From positions 1 through 26,538 of the forward strand of contig CAYQBA010000050.1 in assembly GCA_964415605.1 (NCBI GenBank): a stretch of DNA of 26,538 bases. The letters are read 5' to 3'. A program made the position numbers and the translations under genes. Origin of the DNA: UCB3 sp964415605 (GTDB lineage Bacteria > Chloroflexota > Anaerolineae > Epilineales > Epilineaceae). Positions 1 through 7,113 of the stretch are shown one piece after another. Each line of letters begins with the position of its first letter. Within the stretch, counting starts at the first letter, position 1. Below the pieces are notes generated by a model that saw only the letters and a program-made list of their open reading frames with translations, was not told the origin of the DNA and ran no database searches.

Positions 1-1
1 G

Positions 2-1078
2 ACCGGCTCGGTGTGGCTGGCCAGCGACGGCCCGCTGGCGGTGGTCGCCGACGCCACCGGCCCGCATGAGATCGCGAGCTTCGCTGCGCAGGCCGATGGC
101 GGCCCCGCGGCGCTGGCAGCCCCGCTCATCGATCCGCCGGTCGACGCGCACGGCCGCCGGTCGATCCCGCGCGTCCACGTCCAGAACCTCAGCCCCGACC
201 GGATCGCCACCGTCAAGCTCTCGGCCGTCGACGGCGCCGGCACGGTCGCCGCCACGGCCGCTGTCGACGTCTGCCCGCGGGCCGCGACGACGTTCGACGT
301 CGGGGCGCTGGCGCTCCCGGCGGGCTGGTCTGGTGGCATCCGGGTCGAGAGCCTCGCCGCCGGCGTCGAACCCGCCCGCCCGCTGCCGATTGCCGCCGTC
401 GTCGACCTGCGGGGCCGCATGGCCGACGAATCGCCGGCGGACTCGATCCAGTACCCTGCCCTGCCGGTCGTCGGAGGCGTCGGGGCAACCGCCGGGCCGG
501 GCCTGCTGGCCGTGCCTTGGGTCCGCAAGGGCCGGGCAGCCGGCGACGCGGCGGAGATCGCGATCCAGAACCTCGTCACGGTGCCCGGCTTCACGGACTT
601 CTCGCTGCTCGTCTTCGACCAGAACGGGCTGCTGGACTTCACGTGCCAGAAGCTGCAGGCCGCCCAGGTCGATCGGATCGACCTCCAGCGCTGGGGGTTC
701 GTCAACCCCGGGTTCACCGGCAGCCTCGTCGTGAGCGCGGTCTACTGGGAGCACGACGTCTTCGATCCGAACGGCACGTGGGTCCGCAACCCCGTCGGGC
801 TCGGCGTGGTCGTGGTCGAGCGCGGGCCCGTGGCGGCCGCGGGGGCGGCGGGGTTCGGGTTCCTCCCCGGCGCGGGGGGCCCGCCAATCTCGCCGTTCGG
901 CATCGGGTGCCCCTCCGGCCCGCTCAACCCGATCCGGGCGACGCCCACGCCGGCGCTCCCCCCGACGATGGGGCCGCCGCCAGCGGAGCCCTCGCCCACC
1001 ACGACGCCCGGGCCGACGGCGGGACCGGTCCAAGGCCGGCTGCTCCTGCCGTGGGCTTCGGGGGGCGGCGCGCCGTAG
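2..1078 (+). CDS. Secreted repeat protein, C-terminal part (5' end outside window)
   Basis: The reading frame is open to the first base, so the GTG at 11 is probably internal and the gene begins upstream. What is visible is an extracellular-type protein with at least two beta-sandwich-like repeats built around a QN motif (VQNLSPDR near residue 60, IQNLVTVPG near residue 190), each followed by a segment ending in Gly-rich GSLVVSAVYW-type strands. The last 60 residues are Pro/Thr-rich (TPTPALPP, PSPTTTPGP) and end in RLLLPWASGG, a hydrophobic L-P patch also seen after the Pro/Thr linker of the VWA protein at 14025-16261. No catalytic motif is visible. Role at the cell surface is inferred from composition only; the family is not recognised. 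Confidence 0.7.
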   Translation, partial: TGSVWLASDGPLAVVADATGPHEIASFAAQADGGPAALAAPLIDPPVDAHGRRSIPRVHVQNLSPDRIATVKLSAVDGAGTVAATAAVDVCPRAATTFDVGALALPAGWSGGIRVESLAAGVEPARPLPIAAVVDLRGRMADESPADSIQYPALPVVGGVGATAGPGLLAVPWVRKGRAAGDAAEIAIQNLVTVPGFTDFSLLVFDQNGLLDFTCQKLQAAQVDRIDLQRWGFVNPGFTGSLVVSAVYWEHDVFDPNGTWVRNPVGLGVVVVERGPVAAAGAAGFGFLPGAGGPPISPFGIGCPSGPLNPIRATPTPALPPTMGPPPAEPSPTTTPGPTAGPVQGRLLLPWASGGGAP

Positions 1079-1191
1079 CGCGGGCGCCGTCGCGCAGTCG
1101 CCGCGGCGCGCGTCCGCGAAGCGCATGCGCGCCGGCGCCCGTTGGCGTGCGTGGGCGCATGCACCCGGCTGAACGACGTCGCGGGACCGCG

Positions 1192-1200
1192 TGATATAAT
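1192..1200 (+). promoter_or_regulatory. Extended -10 promoter (TGaTATAAT)
   Basis: A perfect TATAAT hexamer at 1195-1200 is preceded by TG plus one base, the extended -10 form. No good -35 box lies 16-18 bp upstream, which fits an extended -10 promoter. Transcription would begin near 1207, exactly at a GTG codon that opens the small leader ORF before the M16C protease. Confidence 0.6.
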
Positions 1201-1206
1201 TGGGGC

Positions 1207-1353
1207 GTGAACCTCCCCATCACGCCCATTCCGCGCCGGACGTGTCCCACCCGGCGGCGGTCCTGCGTCATACCTGGCGCGGGGCCGCCGTGTGGCCGTG
1301 CGCGCGCGCTCCCCCGCCGACCCGCCCGCTCAGCCCAGGAGCATCTCCGTTGA
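1207..1353 (+). CDS. Putative 48-residue leader ORF, possibly leaderless
   Basis: A GTG lies 6 nt after the TATAAT box, where transcription should start, so the mRNA could begin with its start codon. The frame stays open for 48 codons (starting MNLPITPIP, rich in Arg and Pro). Its TGA (1351-1353) overlaps the TTG start (1350-1352) of the M16C protease in a TTGA overlap, and that gene's Shine-Dalgarno sequence lies inside the ORF. The geometry would couple translation of the two. The peptide resembles nothing known, and open frames of this length are common by chance at this GC content, so coding status is uncertain. Confidence 0.3.
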   Translation: MNLPITPIPRRTCPTRRRSCVIPGAGPPCGRARALPRRPARSAQEHLR

Positions 1354-4300
1354 ACACATTCGAACCCGAGCCCGCCGCCGGCGCTGGCGCCGGTCGCGCC
1401 CCCGTCCCCACCAACGGCACGGCCGCGCCGGCCGACCCTCTCGGCTGGCGGCTCGTCAGCGCGCGCCCGGTGCCGGTGCTGCGCCTGACGCTCGAGCACT
1501 ACCGCCATGCCACCGGCGCCGACCACTACCACCTGGCGTGCGACGACGAGCACCGCGCCTTCAGCGTCCGGTTCCGCACCATCCCCACCGACAGCACCGG
1601 CCTGCCGCACATCCTCGAGCACGTCGTGCTGTGCGGCAGCCAGCGCTACCCCGTGCGCGACCCGTTCTTCAACATGCTGCGGCGCAGCCTCAATACGTTC
1701 ATGAACGCCATGACCGGCAGCGACGGAACCTATTACCCGTTCGCGACGCAGGTCGAGAAGGACTTCGACAACCTGCTCGGGATCTACCTCGACGCGGCCT
1801 TCCGCCCCATCCTCGACCGGCTGGACTTCAACCAGGAAGGCTTCCGCCTCGAGCCTGTCGACGACGAAGACGACGACCCGGCGGCCAGCGGCGCCGCGGC
1901 GGGGGCCGACCCGGATGGCTGGGCCTTCAAGGGGATCGTCTACAACGAGATGAAGGGCGCGCGGGCCAACGCCGACAGCCAGGTGTACCAGGCCATGACG
2001 CACGCGCTGGTGCCCGCCACGCCGTACCGGTTCGACTCGGGCGGCGACCCCGCGGAGATCCCGGCCCTGCGGCATGCCGACCTCGTCGCGTTCCACCGCC
2101 AGCACTACGCGGCGGCCAACGCGTGCTTCGCGACGTACGGCAAGCTCGACGTGGCCGCGCTGCACGCCCGGTTCACGCCATACCTCGTCGACCGGCCGGG
2201 ACTCCCGATCGAGCTGCCCGCGCCGCAGCCGCCGCTGGCAAGCCCGGCGACGCTCGACGTCCCGGTGCCGCTCGAGGCCGAACAGGACCCGCGCGACGTC
2301 ACCGTGGCGCGCCTGGCGTGGCTGTGGCACGCCCCGATGGACCTGCCGGAGATGCTGCTCGGCGACCTCGTCGACCACCTGCTGCTCGGCCACGCCGGCG
2401 CGCCGCTGCGGCGCGCGCTCGAGTCCAGCGGGCTGGGGCGCGCGCTGGGGTGGAGCGGCTACGGCGACATCGGGCGCAACGGGCTCTTCATGGCCGCGCT
2501 CAAGGGCATGGATCCGGCCGACTACCCCCGCTTCGAGCCGCTGGTGATGGGCTGCCTGGCGGAGGTCGCCAGCGCCGGCTTCGACCCGGCCGAGGTGCAG
2601 GCCGCGCTGCACCAGCTCGAGCTGTCGCGGCGCACGATCAGCGGCGACCGGTTCCCGTTCGGGCTCGAGCTCGGCATGCGCGTCCACGAGGCGTGGGGCC
2701 TGGGGCTGGATCCCCTGGGCTTCCTCGACATGGAGGCCGAGCTGGCGCGGCTGGCCGAGGTCGCGACCGCGCCGGGCTTCCTCGAGGGTGTGGTCCGCGC
2801 CCGGCTGATCGACAACCCCCACCGGGCGCTTATCCTCGCCCGCCCCGACGCCGAGTTCAACGCGCGCGAGGCGGCGGCCGAGCAGGCGCGCCTGGCGGCG
2901 CGCGTGACGGCGCTGGACGGATCGGCGCGCGCCGACCTCGTGGCCGATGCCGCGGCGCTGGCCGAGCGGCAGGCCCACGCCGACGATCCGTCGGTGCTGC
3001 CGGACCTCGACCTGGCGGACATCCCGGCGGCCCAGCACTGGGCGAGCGGCACGACGCCACGCGCCGGCCTCAGCGTGTTCGAGACCGGTACGAACGGCAT
3101 CCTCCACCAGGTGGCCGCCCTGCCCCTCGGCGGCCTGTCCGAAGACGAGGTGCGGCTGTTGCCGCTGCTCACCGCCACCGTCGGCGCGTTGGGCATCGGC
3201 GACCTGGACTATGCGCGCCACGCGGCGCGCCTGAACGCCGTCTGCGGCGGCATCAGCGCCTGGGCCGACCTGCGCGCTCCGCGCGGCGACCACCACGCCG
3301 TCGAGGGCCACCTGTTCTTCGAGGTGTCGGGCCTGGCCCGCAAGGGCCCGGAGCACGCCGGCTTGATCCGCGAGACCCTGGCCGGCCAACGGTTCGACGA
3401 GCACGCGCGGCTGCGCGAGATCGTCGAGCGGTCGCTGGCCGGGCTGCAGCAACGCGTCGAGTGGGCCGGCCACGGCCTCGCGTCGCAAGCCGCGGCGCGC
3501 GGCTTCGGCGGCCAGGCGGGCCTGTGGCACGGCCTCGACGGGCTCGGGCGGCTGGCGTGGCTCAAACAGCTCGATCAGCGCATCCGCGCCGGCGAGCCGG
3601 CTGTGGCCGAGCTGGCCGCGGACCTCGCGGCGCTGTGGGCCAGGCTGCGCGGCCGCCCGGCGCGGATCGCCCTGATCGGCGACGCGGCCGGCGACGCGGC
3701 GCGCCAGGCCGAGGCGCTGCGTGCCTGGGACGGCTGGGCGCTGGCGGAGGGGTTCGGGCCGGACGACCGGCGCGTCCCGGCGCCGGCGCCGTTCGACGCG
3801 GCGCCGGTGGCGTATACCACGGCCACGCAGGTCAACCACTGCGCGATGGCGTTCCCGACGGTGGGGTTCGAGCACCCCGACGCCGCGCCGCTGGCGGTGG
3901 GGGCCCGCTACGTCACCTGGAACTACCTGCACCCGCGCATCCGCGAGCAGGGCGGCGCCTACGGCGGCGGCGCGAGCTGCGACACCCAGGCCGGGACGTT
4001 CAGCCTGACGAGCTACCGCGACCCGCGGCTGGCGGCGACGCTGGACGACATGGCGGCGGGCGTGCGGTGGCTCGCCGGCATCGACGACGACGAGCGGCTG
4101 CTGCGCGAGGCCATCCTGGACCACATCGGCACGCTGGACCGGCCGCGCAGCCCGGCCGGCGAGGGCCGGCGGCGGTTCGTCGGCGACCTGGTCGGCTATG
4201 GGCCCGACACGATCAACGACTACCGGCGCCGCGTGCTGGCGGTGACCCCCGCCGCGATCCGCGCCGCGGCCGAACGCTGGCTCCAGCCGGAGCGGGCGGC

Positions 4301-4370
4301 GCGGGCGGTGGTCTCCAGCGAGGCGCTCGTGGCGGCGGCCGAGCTGGGCTGGGAGACGGTGGCGCTGTAG
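1350..4370 (+). CDS. Presequence protease-like M16C metallopeptidase
   Basis: About 1006 residues, the usual size of the PreP/Cym1 branch of M16 peptidases, which degrade targeting peptides and other short unfolded peptides inside a closed clamshell. The inverted zinc motif HxxEH is HILEH at residues 87-91 (E90 catalytic base), and the third zinc ligand is E200 in VYNEMKG. The second half carries the family's substrate-chamber segment with the motif HPRIREQGGAYGGG near residue 865. The TTG at 1350 is chosen because AGGAG sits 8 nt upstream; the frame stays open further upstream but runs into the promoter. A leader ORF overlaps the start. pdxS follows about 117 bp downstream on the same strand. 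There is no signal peptide, so a cytoplasmic peptide scavenger is likely. Confidence 0.92.
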   Translation: MNTFEPEPAAGAGAGRAPVPTNGTAAPADPLGWRLVSARPVPVLRLTLEHYRHATGADHYHLACDDEHRAFSVRFRTIPTDSTGLPHILEHVVLCGSQRYPVRDPFFNMLRRSLNTFMNAMTGSDGTYYPFATQVEKDFDNLLGIYLDAAFRPILDRLDFNQEGFRLEPVDDEDDDPAASGAAAGADPDGWAFKGIVYNEMKGARANADSQVYQAMTHALVPATPYRFDSGGDPAEIPALRHADLVAFHRQHYAAANACFATYGKLDVAALHARFTPYLVDRPGLPIELPAPQPPLASPATLDVPVPLEAEQDPRDVTVARLAWLWHAPMDLPEMLLGDLVDHLLLGHAGAPLRRALESSGLGRALGWSGYGDIGRNGLFMAALKGMDPADYPRFEPLVMGCLAEVASAGFDPAEVQAALHQLELSRRTISGDRFPFGLELGMRVHEAWGLGLDPLGFLDMEAELARLAEVATAPGFLEGVVRARLIDNPHRALILARPDAEFNAREAAAEQARLAARVTALDGSARADLVADAAALAERQAHADDPSVLPDLDLADIPAAQHWASGTTPRAGLSVFETGTNGILHQVAALPLGGLSEDEVRLLPLLTATVGALGIGDLDYARHAARLNAVCGGISAWADLRAPRGDHHAVEGHLFFEVSGLARKGPEHAGLIRETLAGQRFDEHARLREIVERSLAGLQQRVEWAGHGLASQAAARGFGGQAGLWHGLDGLGRLAWLKQLDQRIRAGEPAVAELAADLAALWARLRGRPARIALIGDAAGDAARQAEALRAWDGWALAEGFGPDDRRVPAPAPFDAAPVAYTTATQVNHCAMAFPTVGFEHPDAAPLAVGARYVTWNYLHPRIREQGGAYGGGASCDTQAGTFSLTSYRDPRLAATLDDMAAGVRWLAGIDDDERLLREAILDHIGTLDRPRSPAGEGRRRFVGDLVGYGPDTINDYRRRVLAVTPAAIRAAAERWLQPERAARAVVSSEALVAAAELGWETVAL

Positions 4371-4410
4371 GCGATCGGCCGCACGGGACGGGCCGAGGCA
4401 CGGTCGCACC

Positions 4411-4433
4411 GGGTGACAGCCGGCGGGTGACAG
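4411..4433 (+). repeat. Direct repeat GGGTGACAG x2 upstream of pdxS
   Basis: Two identical 9-bp copies, GGGTGACAG, lie at 4411-4419 and 4425-4433 with a 14-bp period, in the gap between the M16C gene and pdxS. The second contains a GTGACA -35-like hexamer, 17 bp from a weak GATACG at 4450. They could be operator sites or a chance duplication; no regulator is identified. Confidence 0.3.
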
Positions 4434-4487
4434 AGCGCCGGTCGATGTGGATACGGGCGCAGTGGGCCCGGGCAACAGGAGATGACG

Positions 4488-5441
4488 ATGGACAGGACCG
4501 ACAACGGGCCGGGCGACGGCGGCGCGGCGGGGGTGAACGGCGCGGACGGGCACGCCGGCCGCGAGACCGGGACGTTCCGGGTCAAGGCCGGGATGGCGGC
4601 GATGCTCAAGGGCGGGGTGATCATGGACGTCACCAACGCCGAGCAGGCCAAGATCGCCGAGGACGCCGGCGCCGTGGCGGTGATGGCGCTCGAGCGGGTG
4701 CCGGCGGACATCCGGGCGCAGGGCGGCGTGGCGCGGATGGCGGATCCCGAGAAGATCCTCGAGATCATGGCGGCGGTCACCATCCCCGTGATGGCCAAGG
4801 CGCGCATCGGCCACTTCGTCGAAGCGCAGGTGCTGCAGGCGCTGGGCGTGGACTACGTCGACGAGAGCGAGGTGCTGACGCCGGCCGACGAGGCGCACCA
4901 CATCGACAAGTGGGCGTTCAAGGTGCCGTTCGTGTGCGGCTGCCGGGACCTCGGCGAGGCGCTGCGGCGGATCGGCGAGGGCGCGGCGATGATCCGCACG
5001 AAGGGCGAGGCGGGCACGGGCGACATCGTCGAGGCGGTGCGCCACGCGCGGGCGGTGCTGGGCGACATCCGGCGGCTGGCGGCGCTGCGGACGGACGAGC
5101 TGCCGGCGGCGGCCAAGGATCTCGGCGCGCCGCTGGCGCTGGTGCGCGACGTGGCGGCGTCGGGGCGGCTGCCGGTGGTGAACTTCGCGGCGGGCGGGGT
5201 GGCCACGCCGGCGGACGCGGCGCTGATGATGCAGCTCGGCGTCGACGGGGTGTTCGTGGGCTCGGGGATCTTCAAGAGCAGCGACCCGGCGCGGCTGGCG
5301 CACGCGGTGGTCCGCGCGGTGACGCACTTCGACGACCCGAGCATCCTGGCGGACGTCAGCCGCGGGCTGGGCGAGGCGATGCGCGGACGCGCGGCGGCGG
5401 CGATCCCGGCGCCGGAGCGGCTCGCGGAGCGCGGCTGGTGA
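4488..5441 (+). CDS. pdxS: Pyridoxal 5'-phosphate synthase, lyase subunit PdxS
   Basis: PdxS condenses ribose 5-phosphate, glyceraldehyde 3-phosphate and ammonia (supplied by PdxT) into pyridoxal 5'-phosphate in a large cytoplasmic complex. The TIM-barrel sequence is highly conserved. The catalytic residues are in place: D47 (in MDVTNAEQ), the Schiff-base lysine K104 (MAKARIGH) and the second lysine K172 (IRTKGEAGTG), equivalent to D24, K81 and K149 of the Bacillus enzyme. A roughly 23-residue Gly/Asp-rich N-terminal extension accounts for the length of 317 against about 294. The ATG at 4488 is preferred over 4482 because AGGAG (4477-4481) is 6 nt from the former but directly abuts the latter. 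pdxT follows after 28 bp. Confidence 0.97.
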   Translation: MDRTDNGPGDGGAAGVNGADGHAGRETGTFRVKAGMAAMLKGGVIMDVTNAEQAKIAEDAGAVAVMALERVPADIRAQGGVARMADPEKILEIMAAVTIPVMAKARIGHFVEAQVLQALGVDYVDESEVLTPADEAHHIDKWAFKVPFVCGCRDLGEALRRIGEGAAMIRTKGEAGTGDIVEAVRHARAVLGDIRRLAALRTDELPAAAKDLGAPLALVRDVAASGRLPVVNFAAGGVATPADAALMMQLGVDGVFVGSGIFKSSDPARLAHAVVRAVTHFDDPSILADVSRGLGEAMRGRAAAAIPAPERLAERGW

Positions 5442-5469
5442 CGCGGGCCGGCCTGTACCCGAAGCGGCA

Positions 5470-6069
5470 ATGGTGATGCGGGTCGGCGTCCTCGCGCTCC
5501 AAGGCGACGTCGCGGAGCACGCGGCCGCGCTGCGGCGCTGCGGGGCCGAGGCGGTCGGCGTCCGCCGCCCGGCGCACCTGGCAGGCCTGGACGCGCTGGT
5601 GCTGCCGGGCGGGGAGTCGACGACGATCGGGCAGCTGGCGGTGGACTACGGGCTGGTGGCGCCGCTGCGGGAGTTCGTGGCGTCGGGCAAGCCGGTGTGG
5701 GGGACGTGCGCCGGGCTGATCCTGCTGGCGCGGGACGCCGGGCATGCCCAGCCGTTGGTGGGCGGGCTGGACGTGCGGGTGGACCGCAACGCGTTCGGCC
5801 GGCAGGTGGACTCGTTCGAAACCGACCTCGACGTGGCGGGGCTGTCCGGCGGGCCGTTCCGGGCGGTGTTCATCCGCGCGCCGGCGGTCGTTGACACCGG
5901 CCCCGGGGTCGAGGTCCTGGCGCGGCTGGACGACGGCGGGCCGATCGTGGCGGTGCGGCAGGGCGCGATCCTCGGCACGGCGTTCCACGCGGAGCTGGGC
6001 GACGACTTGCGGGTGCACCGGCTGTTTCTGGGGATGGCGACCGATGCCGTGAGCTTGCCGAGCGGTTGA
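5470..6069 (+). CDS. pdxT: Pyridoxal 5'-phosphate synthase, glutaminase subunit PdxT
   Basis: A class I glutamine amidotransferase of 199 residues that hydrolyses glutamine and channels ammonia to PdxS. The family signature GGEST (about residue 47) is present, with nucleophile C80 in GTCAG and the His/Glu pair H173 and E175. The terminal motif reads FHAEL where the family nearly always has FHPEL; the catalytic residues are kept, so activity is still expected. ATG 5470 and ATG 5476 are both possible starts, and the second gives the canonical MRVGVLALQG beginning. It forms an operon with pdxS. This is the last typical high-GC gene before the accessory island. Confidence 0.95.
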   Translation: MVMRVGVLALQGDVAEHAAALRRCGAEAVGVRRPAHLAGLDALVLPGGESTTIGQLAVDYGLVAPLREFVASGKPVWGTCAGLILLARDAGHAQPLVGGLDVRVDRNAFGRQVDSFETDLDVAGLSGGPFRAVFIRAPAVVDTGPGVEVLARLDDGGPIVAVRQGAILGTAFHAELGDDLRVHRLFLGMATDAVSLPSG

Positions 6070-6070
6070 G

Positions 6071-6084
6071 CACGGTGCACCGTG
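6071..6084. promoter_or_regulatory. Perfect 14-bp palindrome, candidate operator
   Basis: CACGGTGCACCGTG is a perfect palindrome beginning 2 bp after the pdxT stop. It has no loop, so it is a poor RNA hairpin but a good dimeric protein site. It covers the place where a -35 box would lie for the TACAAT box at 6096. A regulator bound there, for example the DUF433 protein acting on its own promoter, would block transcription. The site is seen directly; the role is inference. Confidence 0.4.
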
Positions 6085-6095
6085 GTCGGGTGGAG

Positions 6096-6101
6096 TACAA
6101 T
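6096..6101 (+). promoter_or_regulatory. -10 box TACAAT ahead of the DUF433 pair
   Basis: TACAAT matches the -10 consensus at five of six positions. There is no clear -35; the 14-bp palindrome occupies that position. An ATG lies at 6109, 7 nt downstream, at the expected transcription start, so the transcript may be leaderless. A weaker TAGAAT at 6140-6145 is an alternative. Confidence 0.4.
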
Positions 6102-6108
6102 GGCCGGC

Positions 6109-6210
6109 ATGGCGATGAGGGCTGCGTTCGGGATCTCTGTAGAATATCATGTTAGCCGGAACTCCGACGTCCCACTTCGACAGTGGGGCAATGGCTGGTG
6201 GAGGTCTTGA
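6109..6210 (+). CDS. 33-residue ORF abutting the DUF433 gene
   Basis: A short frame from ATG 6109 (beginning MAMRAAFGIS, ending NGWWRS) whose TGA at 6208-6210 directly adjoins the DUF433 ATG at 6211. The start lies 7 nt after a -10 box, so it may be translated from a leaderless mRNA and couple translation to the next gene, whose GGAGG sits within it. It could instead be the cut-off N-terminus of an ancestral gene interrupted when the island was acquired. No similarity is recognised. Confidence 0.3.
   Translation: MAMRAAFGISVEYHVSRNSDVPLRQWGNGWWRS
6171..6187 (+). other. Small hairpin before the DUF433 ribosome binding site
   Basis: CCCACT (6171-6176) and AGTGGG (6182-6187) form a perfect 6-bp stem with a 5-nt loop, ending 12 nt before the GGAGG of the DUF433 gene. 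It could affect translation initiation or simply be incidental. Confidence 0.25.
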
Positions 6211-6405
6211 ATGAACTGGCGGGACCACATCACGGTGAACCCGGCGATCTGCCACGGGGCGCCCTGTTTCAAGGGCACCCGCGTGATGGTCGCCGTCGTG
6301 CTGGACAACCTGGCTGCTGGTCGCCCAGCGCAGGACATCCTCAGGGACTACCCGTCACTTCATCCTGATGCAATCCACGCCGCCATTGCCTACGCCGCGG
6401 AGTGA
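6211..6405 (+). CDS. DUF433 antitoxin-like protein
   Basis: A 64-residue protein matching the DUF433 pattern throughout: the G-x-P-x-F-K-GTRV motif (residues 16-25), then VVLDNLAAGRPAQDILRDYP and a final AIAYAAE. DUF433 proteins adopt a winged or tri-helical DNA-binding fold and are usually antitoxins encoded directly before a PIN-like DUF5615 toxin. GGAGG at 6200-6204 is 6 nt from the ATG. Here the next gene overlaps by GTGA (6402-6405) but does not look like DUF5615, so the partner is unusual. Base composition is clearly more AT-rich than in pdxST. Autoregulation through the upstream palindrome is possible. Confidence 0.85.
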   Translation: MNWRDHITVNPAICHGAPCFKGTRVMVAVVLDNLAAGRPAQDILRDYPSLHPDAIHAAIAYAAE

Positions 6406-6944
6406 ACATTAATGCTGCCACTTTCCAGTACTTTCGCGCACCTGACGGTGCAGAGTTTCTCGCACGCGTGTTTCTTATCGAACCTTCGTCGGTAGATCTG
6501 CATAGTCGGACGAAGGGGACTTCAAAGAGGAGACCGAATCTCACATACGAGGAACTGACACAGCTTGCCGAGGAATCAGGGGTGCAAGAACTCTATCGGT
6601 ACGCGGTGTCTTCCTTCGAGCATGTGTTGCAGAAGTACACGACCAGAAGCTCCATTGGGTTCGCGGGGTTTCTCGATAGCAGCCGCAAGAATGTCATCAG
6701 CTTGCTTCCCGGCGAGAGCAGTGATGCCGAGGGCCTCAGGTATCAGCTGTACAAGAACCGATTCGCGGCCTTGGTTGGCCAAGCCGATACGGAGATCGAA
6801 GCGTTGATGCCGGCATCTCACGAGGATTGGATCTACCAACCCAACGCAGGGCCAGACTACGAGGGCTTTCAAGGATTCATCAGGAGTCGCGATGAGATCA
6901 GCAGGTTGGCCAGCGCCCTGGCAGCCAGTCAGTCGGTTGCGTGA
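6402..6944 (+). CDS. Unrecognised 180-residue protein coupled to DUF433
   Basis: The GTG start overlaps the DUF433 stop by 4 bp, so the two are almost certainly cotranslated. I do not recognise the family. It appears soluble, mixed alpha/beta, with no signal or membrane segment and no visible PIN, RelE or Fic motif. Notable segments are LTYEELTQLAEESG (near residue 48), a GFAGFLDSSRKNVISLLP stretch (near 87-104) and a GLRYQLYKNRF helix (near 111). Position makes it a candidate toxin or effector of a two-gene module, but no catalytic residues can be named. GC content near 50 percent by eye against over 70 percent in the flanks suggests transfer. Confidence 0.75.
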   Translation: MNINAATFQYFRAPDGAEFLARVFLIEPSSVDLHSRTKGTSKRRPNLTYEELTQLAEESGVQELYRYAVSSFEHVLQKYTTRSSIGFAGFLDSSRKNVISLLPGESSDAEGLRYQLYKNRFAALVGQADTEIEALMPASHEDWIYQPNAGPDYEGFQGFIRSRDEISRLASALAASQSVA

Positions 6945-6949
6945 CAACA

Positions 6950-6967
6950 GGGTTATAGTCATAACCC
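6950..6967 (+). terminator. Hairpin after the DUF433-associated gene
   Basis: GGGTTAT (6950-6956) and ATAACCC (6961-6967) form a perfect 7-bp stem with a 4-nt loop, 5 nt after the stop codon. No U-tract follows, so termination would be weak; it may mark the end of the module. Confidence 0.4.
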
Positions 6968-7019
6968 CTGATGGGCATTTCTAACTGTCGTAAAGCGCGC
7001 TCTCTTGGACCCCGCGTTG

Positions 7020-7083
7020 TGTCAGGCTGTCAGATGTCAGGTGTGTAAGCGTGGTTGACATCGTTGCTCGTGATGCGAATTAG
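7020..7083 (+). promoter_or_regulatory. Promoter of the DinB gene with TGTCAG repeats
   Basis: A perfect TTGACA -35 box lies at 7055-7060, with a weak AATTAG -10 at 7078-7083 after 17 bp. Three TGTCAG copies (7020-7025, 7028-7033, 7035-7040) lie just upstream, which may be activator or repressor sites. The weak -10 implies that extra control is needed. Confidence 0.4.
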
Positions 7084-7113
7084 TGAGGAGCCTCTCGAAC
7101 AAGGAGTAATGCA

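Noticed and set aside
924..5327. A 1467-residue open frame on the minus strand
   Set aside because: It is antisense to the M16C gene and pdxS, is dominated by Arg, Ala, Val and His, and matches no family; a shadow frame caused by high GC.
1292..5476. A 1394-residue plus-strand frame
   Set aside because: It runs out of frame through two well-recognised genes with an Arg/Pro/Ala-rich sequence.
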